The notes below the pieces were generated by a model. That model was not told the origin of the DNA. It ran no database searches and saw only the letters and a list, made by a program, of their open reading frames with translations. From assembly GCA_016987375.1 (NCBI GenBank), contig PJRA01000403.1, positions 135,245 through 194,789 on the forward strand: DNA of 59,545 nucleotides. The letters run 5' to 3'. The stretch is from Brachionus koreanus (taxonomy: Eukaryota; Rotifera; Eurotatoria; Ploima; Brachionidae). The translations under genes were made by a program, and so were the position numbers. Below are positions 52,414 through 59,545 of this stretch, piece after piece. Position 1 is the stretch's first letter. Each line of letters starts with the position of its first letter.

Positions 52414-53969
52414 ATTTGAATCTAAGATTAAGCTTAAATTTTATTTAAAAAATTAATATAATGCTGAGATGATTTTTAACCCTTTTTACATTATTATTTC
52501 TCACTCTGAATCTTATTTTTTTTCCATTTTAACGACTCCAATTAAAAACGATTCCGACTGAATCCTGTTAATTTTTTTTCTTAATTTAAATAACTTAAGG
52601 TACATTAAATAATCTTCAAATTATTCCAAATTAAATTACTGATCCTTGACTTGCCTTAATATTGAAATTTTAATTTTATATGTAAAACGGAAAAAAAATT
52701 TTTAATAATTATAGATTAATTTTTATAAACAATTTTTAAAAGTGACTTAAAGAAATCGGTTTAAATTTTGCAATTCAATTTAGATTGTAAACAATTTTAT
52801 CTAAAATAAATTTTTAATTTATAGTTTTTTCTATCTATAATTAAAATGATATTGGTTTCATTTTGCTAATTGTCTATTGGTCTTGAATATCATTTCAAGA
52901 GAATAAAAATATTGATTTCTCCAAGTTGAAAAAATTCTAAATTTTTGATGAAAATAAAAAAATATTATATAGCAGCATCTAATTATTAGCATCTAACTAA
53001 TAAACAAATGAGCTATTAAAACTTAAAACAAAACACTTGCATAAATCTAGAGAACATTAGTGGAAATAAAGTCAATAATGATCATTATGTATGAATTAAT
53101 ATTTTCATCTGCTAAATATCGATGTTTTTAAAAATTAAATTTATTTCTTTATTATATAAATAAATTTTATATTTATAAAAAATTTAAAGAATTAATTTAA
53201 AAAGTTTAAAATATGGCTTCTTAAGTCTAATAAGTTAATAAAATGAAAAAAAAAATAAAAATCAACCCGAAAACTCCATCTGAATTTTTTCTTTGTTAAT
53301 TTTTAAAAGATTAAAAATTGATATTTATCAAAATCTTCGAAACAGAAATTTTCAAATAATTCAGCAAGAAAAAGAAAATAATTTCAATAAAACAAAAAAA
53401 AAGTTTTTTAGTTTTATTTTCTTTAAAAATATTCCAAAAAAGCATCTATTGTGCTGCATTTCACATATTTTTACAAATAATTACATTGAAATTTAATTTT
53501 TAATCATGATCATTTTAACTCCAATTTGGCTTTTCTTTAAAAATATGGATTTAATTATTTTTTGAGTAATAAATTTATTGCATTAATTTTCAAAATAAGC
53601 TTTAATTTTTATGCCTGCAAATTTTTGCAAAAAAAAAAGTTTTGAGTATGATAATTAAAAAAAAAACGCCGAGATGATTATTTTTACTTTTTTTTAATTA
53701 AAACTTTTATTTGAACAATCTTATAAATAATGATTTATGTAAAATCTGTTAAATTTATGATTTTTAGAGTTGTAAAAATACAAAACAGATCACACTGTAT
53801 TTTATCCCATTTGATTTTTGAATAAAATCTCGCAAAAATTTACTTTAAGCCACTTTACATCTCAATCCTTTTGAATATATATCTTAATTTCTTAAAATAG
53901 AAAATTTTTCAAATTTTTCAAACAATAAATTTAAAGCCTTTAAATATATCAGAATTTTTAAATTGAAAT
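52414..53969. other. Divergent intergenic region between the cholinesterase and RING-MATH genes
   Basis: The two genes point away from each other, so both promoters lie in these 1.6 kb. No motif stands out. The open frame at 53293-53496 is low-complexity and was not accepted. Confidence 0.5.
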
Positions 53970-55441
53970 ATGTCTACATTAAAGAGTATTTTTGAATGCA
54001 AAGTATGTCATAATCTCCTGAGCGAATGTATTATCTTGCCTTGTGGAGAAACTATTTGTCAAAAGCACACAATAAACATAGAAGAAATTAGTTGTCCCTT
54101 ATGTAAACAAGTTCATAAAATACCCAAAGATGGCTTTCCTGGGAATAAAATTGTCAATCTACTTTTTGAAACAAATATTCATATGTTAGACATGGGTGAA
54201 AAATTCCATGCAGCCCAAGAATCGTTAACTAAACTCGGTAATTCATTAAGAATCTACGATGATTTGATAAAATATCCTTCCAAATTTATTAAGCAATTTT
54301 TTGGTGAAATTGTAGACAAGCTAGCTTGTAAACGCGAAGAGTTTAAACTAGAAAATGAGTCTCGAAGTCAAAATCTGATTTTTGAATTAAAGTTTTCAAG
54401 AAAAAACTGTTTAACAAAGATAAAAAATGCTGTTGAATCCTATTTAGCACTGGCAAATTCAAGTCTAAATTGGAATGAAAATATTGAAGACTTTTACTTA
54501 AAATTGGAAAGTAAAATCACCTCAGCAAAATATATTATCGATTTTTTTATTGATCAAGAATATGACAAGCTACTTGCTGAATATAAACTTTCATTAGATA
54601 GGACATTGCCTTTGACTGATAATTTTAGTCCGGACGAAAAGTACAATAAAGAAATTGAAAAGACCAAGACTGATTATCAAAAATTTGTTAAAGATTTAAA
54701 AATTTTAAAAATCAATGAAAATTTTTATTCTGAATTAAAGCAAAATATGGATAATTATCGAGAAATAGTAAACCAAAATATAAGACGACTTAAAGACAGT
54801 TTACTGATGAATAAAGGGTTTGAGCTTGAATCAAAGCTATTCTATTTTCCAAACATAAAAAATGATTTTTTATTAAAATGGAAAGATGAACAAAATTTAG
54901 AACTAGATTTAAAAGATTTGGATAAATATGCAAAAAAATCGATTTATGGAGAACGGCTAATGATAAATGGAATATCGTTTAGCATTTGTTTAAAATTAGA
55001 TGAAGATAACTTTGACAAAATTTATTGTTTTGGTGGTTTATTATGTTCAAACAATTTTTATTTTTGTGCTATCAATGTAGAATATTCAATGCAAATAAAT
55101 CCTATTATGGATAAGCCTGTAATCAAAAAATCATGTATAAAAAGTTTTTCTCCTGGATATTGTAAATTAGCATCTCTTAATGTAATTTTTTCTTAAAAAA
55201 TTGTAAAGAATACAATGTTAATTAAAAAACACTTGTTTAGAGATATTGTGACTATACTCAAAAAGATTTAAAACTTCATGTACATCTCAAGATTGTGGGT
55301 TTACGAAATCGAAATATGTCTCAAGTTAGTCAAAGAGGTTTTAAGACAAAAACAAAAAAATGTCGAAAAGTAAAATCATTCGGACAGAGTTTAGTACAAA
55401 TAACTGGTCCAGATTTCGACCTAGATTATCAACCAGAATGA
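53970..55441 (+). CDS. RING finger, coiled-coil, MATH-domain protein (TRIM37/TRAF-like putative E3 ligase)
   Basis: Two exons, 53970-55181 and 55241-55441, separated by a 59-nt intron (donor GTAATT, acceptor TTGTTTAG, phase 0). They give 470 residues. Residues 10-45 form a RING-like zinc site: C10-C13, C25, C30, H33, C42-C45, with Glu27 at the usual His position in LPCGETICQKH. Residues about 70-300 are helical and Lys/Glu-rich, with coiled-coil character. No B-box is visible. The C-terminal part has GERLMINGISFSICL and GYCKLASLN, spliced to YCDYTQKDLKLHVHLKIVG. This fits the end of a MATH/TRAF fold (pattern YTKDDTLTFKVNLKIV). RING-MATH proteins are typically ubiquitin ligases with the MATH domain binding substrate. 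Activity is uncertain given the altered RING. Without splicing, the frame would stop inside the MATH domain at 55196. Confidence 0.8.
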
Positions 55442-55481
55442 TTTGATTATGTGATAAATGTAGAATGTTTTCAGTTTATTT

Positions 55482-55487
55482 AATAAA
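55482..55487 (+). terminator. Candidate poly(A) signal of the RING-MATH gene
   Basis: AATAAA lies 41 nt after the stop codon, with a second AATAAA-like run a few bases on. Confidence 0.5.
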
Positions 55488-55919
55488 GAAATAAAAAAGA
55501 AGAAAATTTTATTTTTATTTTAGAATGCAAATTTATTTCTATCAATTTATCTAGATAAAAATTTATTTAAAAATACCATTTTAAATTAGTTAATTAAGAT
55601 ATAATGTTTAGCTAAAATCAAATAAATAATGAAATTGTTTGTTTGTATCAACAGTTAAAAAAATTGAACTATAATAATTATATTTTTTTTTCTTGAAAAT
55701 TGCTTTAAACTACATTTCTGTCAAAAATTTTTAAAACGGATGTAGGATTTTTTAATAATCATCATTAAAAGAACGATTTCTCTCACTAACCCAATTTCAA
55801 GGTTAATCAATCATTAATTCTGTTTGATATTGAGTCTACTAAGCTCTAAAAACTGAATTTGGTAAATTATTTCGTTTAAATGGGGCATTGTATTGTTGAA
55901 AAATGAAGGACTCATTTTT

Positions 55920-56464
55920 ATAAATACAAATCCTTGATAGGGTCAATTTTAGATTATTCTTTTCCTTGTTTAAATTCATTTTCAGAAACCAAAATAAAAA
56001 AGCTACAAGTAATTCAAAATTCAGCAGTCCGAAATATTCTGAATCTAAAATATGATACTCCCTCAACATAATTAACCACGAGGCCTTTAACAAACTTTAA
56101 CTACTAACAGTCTCGAATCGACTTTTTGAGTTGAGTGAGAGATATGTTAGGGCAGGATTGAGTCATTCTATTCCATTGGTTGTCAGACTGGTGGAAGAAT
56201 ATAAGGAAGGATACATCGAATCTCGATACATCGAATATCCTACTCCACTGTGTAATTGCTACCTTACTATTTCCTCTTTTTTTCCTGAGCCATCAGAAAT
56301 TTAAACATATGTATCCTGTTACTCTCTATTTAATTTACCTTTTTTTTTCTTTTTAAATCATATTTTCAATATTTTATTTTTATTTTATTTTATTTATTTA
56401 TTTTTTTTAATCTGAAGGAGCATTAGCTCGGTACAGAAAACAAATAAATAAATAAATAAATAAA
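55920..56464 (+). mobile_element. 3' part of a non-LTR retrotransposon (jockey/CR1-like), 5'-truncated
   Basis: The plus strand carries the end of the ORF2 reverse transcriptase: YKSLIGSILDYSFPC, then KKLQVIQNSAVRNILNLKYD, a stop, and RLFELSERYVRAGLSHSIPL. It closes with EYPTPLCNCY. A 3' UTR follows, ending TCTGAAGGAGCATTAGCTCG (56411-56430), a TACAGAAAAC motif and (AAAT)n at about 56443-56464. It is 5'-truncated, as LINE insertions often are. The internal stop and a frame change make it inactive. The same 3' end occurs alone at 25348-25373 and 48043-48066. Confidence 0.8.
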
Positions 56465-57293
56465 ATTATTTACTAAAAAAAACATTTATCTACTAACGAA
56501 AAACTATGCCAGTAAATAATTGCTCATAAATCACCAAATTCCAATAGAACCGCTTCCTTTCTTTGTTTGATAATACATTCTTCATTACATACCTCAACGG
56601 TATATTTTTATCTTTTTTCAAGGAGAAGCAGCTATTATTCTGCCCTATTCAGATAAGTTTAAATGAGCATTTTTATCTCTAAGATGATTTGATCTGTTTT
56701 AAAATAATATCAAAAGGTATTAAAATTATAATTGCGCTTTCCGCAAGGAAAAAAGATAAAAACTTTGAATCTTTTTTTGATTTTTCCACAAAACTGTATT
56801 TTAAAAATACTATTCATGCATTCTTTAATGATTGATTATTTCCAACAAAATTATTAAAAGGCTCACTTATGCTCTATTTAAATATTGACAATTTAATTAA
56901 AATAAAAAATTACATCCAAAGTAATGATTAAGTTTTTTCTAAAATTTGTGCTGATCTTTTTATATCAGCCTAGAAAAAAACAGTTTTCTATTCATTTTTA
57001 ACAATTTTTCCCATTTTACTCGATCTTTGATATTACAAAGTCTTAAGTTTTATTTAACTTAAATTTGTATGACTAAGCTTTTGAATAATCTAAAATAAAT
57101 TTATTTGAAAATTTTATTCCAATAATATAGTTTAATTTACATCGTTAACAAAATCAATTTGAACAAATAAGTATGGCTTTTTACATTTTTTTAAATGAGC
57201 AAAAATAGCTAAAATATGGAGTATTGAGCAAATATCATTTTAACAAACAGCATTTTTAATAATCTTGATTTAAAAAAAAAACAACATTATTAT
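56465..57293. other. Intergenic stretch, nothing recognised
   Basis: AT-rich DNA downstream of the gene at 57294-58286. I see no coding region, RNA gene or repeat. Confidence 0.5.
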
Positions 57294-58286
57294 CTACTTT
57301 ACCACTTTAATTTGCTGGATTGGGCAATTCAATTTATTATTTAAATTCGTCTTGGTCATTTTTAGGTTATTATTGGTATTCAAAAAGTTGGAATTCATTA
57401 CATTATTGTTAACAATATTAGTGCTGTTAAGAATAACTGTTTCAAAAGAATCAAATTTTTTTGCCAATCGATTTAAGTTATGCTGAAGAAGCTTCAGTTG
57501 CTCCAATGTTTCCATTTCAATATTCCTCAATTCCTTCTGTTGTTCCAATAGTTCATTTTGAATCTTGAGAACATTTTCTACACATGTTTCATTTGAAGTT
57601 ATATAATTATAATTTGACTTGATACAACTTGATGATAATATCGGGGACTGACTTGACAAATTAACTAATGGATCACTATTTTGAGAACTTGTTTGATAAA
57701 AATCTGTAAGGCCAGCATCATTAATTGCTTTCTGTAAATATTGCAACTCTTTGTTTAATTTGTTTGTTGTGTTATTAATTTCAAGACTAGGCGAAGTGGT
57801 GTTGTTTTGACCAGTGAGAAGCATTAGCGTGGGATTCAGAAGAGGAGTTGAAGGCGTCCGGTCGTCAAAATCATTCAGAAAATTACTTGGACTATGATCT
57901 AAAGGGTCAATAGGATCATTGAATTTTTGATTGTTTTGGACGACTGGTTTTGGCTTTACTTTGGTAAGTTTTGGCGTATTTGTTGGAAGATCCATAGAAG
58001 TTGAGGATGTTTTTGGTATAATGATTTGAGCTCGCCAAATTTCTCCACAGTTGCGAAAAACGCTAATCTCCATTCCAACTTTTAGCTCATCAATGTCTAA
58101 GTCAATGATATTGGAATGAGGCACTGAAGTTAAGCGACCGTACCATTCATTATTTACATCAAATTGGGAGTTTTCTAACCATTTGACTAAGGCATATTTC
58201 TTTTGTTCATTATGATCACCAATGGTTTCTACATTTTGATCATTGGAACTATCCAATTGATCTCCTGAAGAGTTTGTCATTTTCAA
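57294..58286 (-). CDS. Unrecognised protein with N-terminal globular domain and C-terminal coiled coil
   Basis: Single open frame of 330 residues. ATG 58286 is followed by a second Met two codons on. Residues about 29-92 look like a compact domain, with KYALVKWLENSQFD, VPHSNIID, LKVGMEISVF and EIWRAQIIIP. This layout vaguely recalls the small domain that precedes BEN domains in some animal proteins, but I cannot confirm it and no BEN domain follows. Residues about 93-235 are low-complexity, rich in Pro, Ser, Thr and Asn. Residues about 236-285 form a likely coiled coil (KIQNELLEQQKELRNIEME). The tail is Asn-rich and ends in QQIKVVK. A nuclear or adaptor role is possible but is only a guess. 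Confidence 0.65.
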   Translation of the reverse strand: MKMTNSSGDQLDSSNDQNVETIGDHNEQKKYALVKWLENSQFDVNNEWYGRLTSVPHSNIIDLDIDELKVGMEISVFRNCGEIWRAQIIIPKTSSTSMDLPTNTPKLTKVKPKPVVQNNQKFNDPIDPLDHSPSNFLNDFDDRTPSTPLLNPTLMLLTGQNNTTSPSLEINNTTNKLNKELQYLQKAINDAGLTDFYQTSSQNSDPLVNLSSQSPILSSSCIKSNYNYITSNETCVENVLKIQNELLEQQKELRNIEMETLEQLKLLQHNLNRLAKKFDSFETVILNSTNIVNNNVMNSNFLNTNNNLKMTKTNLNNKLNCPIQQIKVVK

Positions 58287-59173
58287 TTTTTTTTAATGCT
58301 CTTTTATTTTTATTTTTGAAAATGAAATCTTGAGTCGTAAATTTTGCATAAAATTATTCGATTTTTATCAGCTTCTTTAACTTCATATAGTCATTTTTAT
58401 TAAGTCATTATGAAATCTCAGCTCATCTTGAATAAGATCTAGTTTAAATTTATTTTCAAAATATTGGTGTCTATTTTAGTTAATTTTTGCTGATTAATTT
58501 TAAACGGGTTTAAATTAAAATCCTATTTTTAAAGAAAATCACCCCTTTTTCCTTTCTATTCATTCAAAATTTATTAATCTAATTTTTTTTATATTCAGAA
58601 CAAAAAAAAAGTATTAAATGTAAGTGGAATTAAAAAGTTTCTTGTTTTTATGAAAATCAAAGAGATAAAAAAATTTTACTATAAATTTATTCCAGACTTA
58701 TAAATATATGAGTAAAATTTTTTTTTATCAAATAAAAGAAAATATTTTAGAGACTAGCTAAATATTAGTATAAAGAAAAAAATTTTATTATAAAGTAACC
58801 CATTTATTGTGTTTAAACATTTAAAATTTAAAAAAATAGAAAGATATTTGAATCCAAGCAGTTGAATCCCAAGTTGAATTTATTCTTAAGTTTTGCCAAA
58901 TTTTATAACAGCAACATAAAAAATTTAATTAAAATGACCATTATTTTTTCATCTAAATTTCTGGTTGCATGACTAATATTGTTGATGTTGTAAATTCTTT
59001 TTCTTAATTCTTAAATACACAATTAATTCTCAATTGCATAAATTTCTTGAATTAAAACAATAAATAATTGAAATCGAAATTGAAAGTTTTATCTATAAAA
59101 AATCATTATATTGAATTATATAAAATAAATGGCAAGTTTTTTTATCTCTTACCTTTTTCTTTTTTTCTCTTAG
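58287..59173. other. Intergenic stretch, nothing recognised
   Basis: Upstream flank of the 57294-58286 gene. It is AT-rich with no supported feature, although an upstream exon of the possible gene at 59174 could be hidden here. Confidence 0.4.
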
Positions 59174-59325
59174 CTTACGAGTTCGAGAGTGAAAAAAATA
59201 TCGAAAAAAAAAACAAAACTTTAAAACAAAGAATGAAATACAAAAAACCATACATTTCTGATAAATTCAATCAAAGTTTTCCTTTCACACCCATTCCAGT
59301 GATAAATTTAAAATATAAAAAATGA
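59174..59325 (+). CDS. Possible terminal exon of a plus-strand gene
   Basis: A long pyrimidine tract ending CTCTTAG (59173) precedes about 50 codons reading YEFESEKNIEKKNKTLKQ, then KPYISDKFNQSFPFTPIPV, to a TGA. The acceptor is one of the best in the window. It would start in phase 1, and the only nearby donor upstream (about 59130) does not give that phase, so the rest of the gene is not located. Confidence 0.35.
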
Positions 59326-59545
59326 CAAAACTAATGTTCAAACAGCTTTATTAACAAGCTTTTATTTTTAATTAATCATTTAATTAAACTCTTAACTTTC
59401 AATTAATATCCGTATTTTTCTTGGTCTTCGTTTTTTTAAAAATTCGTTCGATTTTACTTCCAATATTGTTTCCAAAAATGAGAATAAAATGATAAATGGA
59501 TTAAAGATATTTCAAAATTTTAGGAAAAGTAAATCCATCAAATGG

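Noticed and set aside
55839..56093. 84-residue minus-strand open frame
   Set aside because: It is antisense to the retrotransposon fragment, where the plus strand gives recognisable reverse-transcriptase sequence.
1..59545. A gene cluster or defence-like system joining the genes of the window
   Set aside because: The genes belong to unrelated housekeeping, neural and digestive families, with mixed strands and large gaps. Nothing points to shared function.

Overview
Eukaryotic, intron-bearing and strongly AT-rich DNA from an invertebrate animal. The genes are animal-specific: an aralar/citrin-type carrier, a type-B muscarinic receptor, separase, a duplicated-domain intestinal-type alpha-glucosidase and an acetylcholinesterase. 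Most introns are very short (about 40-70 nt). A RING-MATH protein and CR1/jockey-like retroelement debris fit a spiralian, and I suspect a monogonont rotifer (Brachionus-like). That assignment is inference only. The six-frame translation breaks the genes up, so the models below were rebuilt exon by exon from GT/AG sites, codon phase and family conservation.

Layout. 1-2600 is AT-rich with one decayed coding relic. 2631-3330 (-) is a three-exon gene for a small protein resembling the microtubule inner protein SPMIP11/TEX49. 3601-6278 (-) is a complete 12-exon mitochondrial Asp/Glu carrier gene. 6.3-21.6 kb is gene-poor: two terminal exons of a possible small protein near 8 kb, a decayed CR1-like reverse transcriptase (-) at 12.4-13.7 kb, and scattered short repeats. 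21612-24026 (+) is an intronless muscarinic receptor. 24-28.3 kb is a repeat field. 28321-38876 (-) is separase, with about 15 exons and one large intron holding retroelement debris and an 86-bp direct repeat. 40390-46835 (-) is a five-exon secreted maltase-glucoamylase/sucrase-isomaltase-like gene with two GH31 units. 49121-52359 (-) is a three-exon acetylcholinesterase. 53970-55441 (+) is a two-exon RING-coiled coil-MATH gene. 55.9-56.46 kb (+) is the 3' end of a non-LTR retrotransposon. 57294-58286 (-) is an unrecognised protein. The right edge may carry a terminal exon.

The genes do not form an operon or cluster with one job. The only functional pairing is cholinergic (muscarinic receptor and acetylcholinesterase, about 25 kb apart), and nothing in the sequence shows co-regulation. 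I did not find a convincing previously undescribed system. The most useful results are the rebuilt gene models, a candidate micro-exon in separase, the retroelement 3'-end family, and some small exon-like islands outside the main genes.
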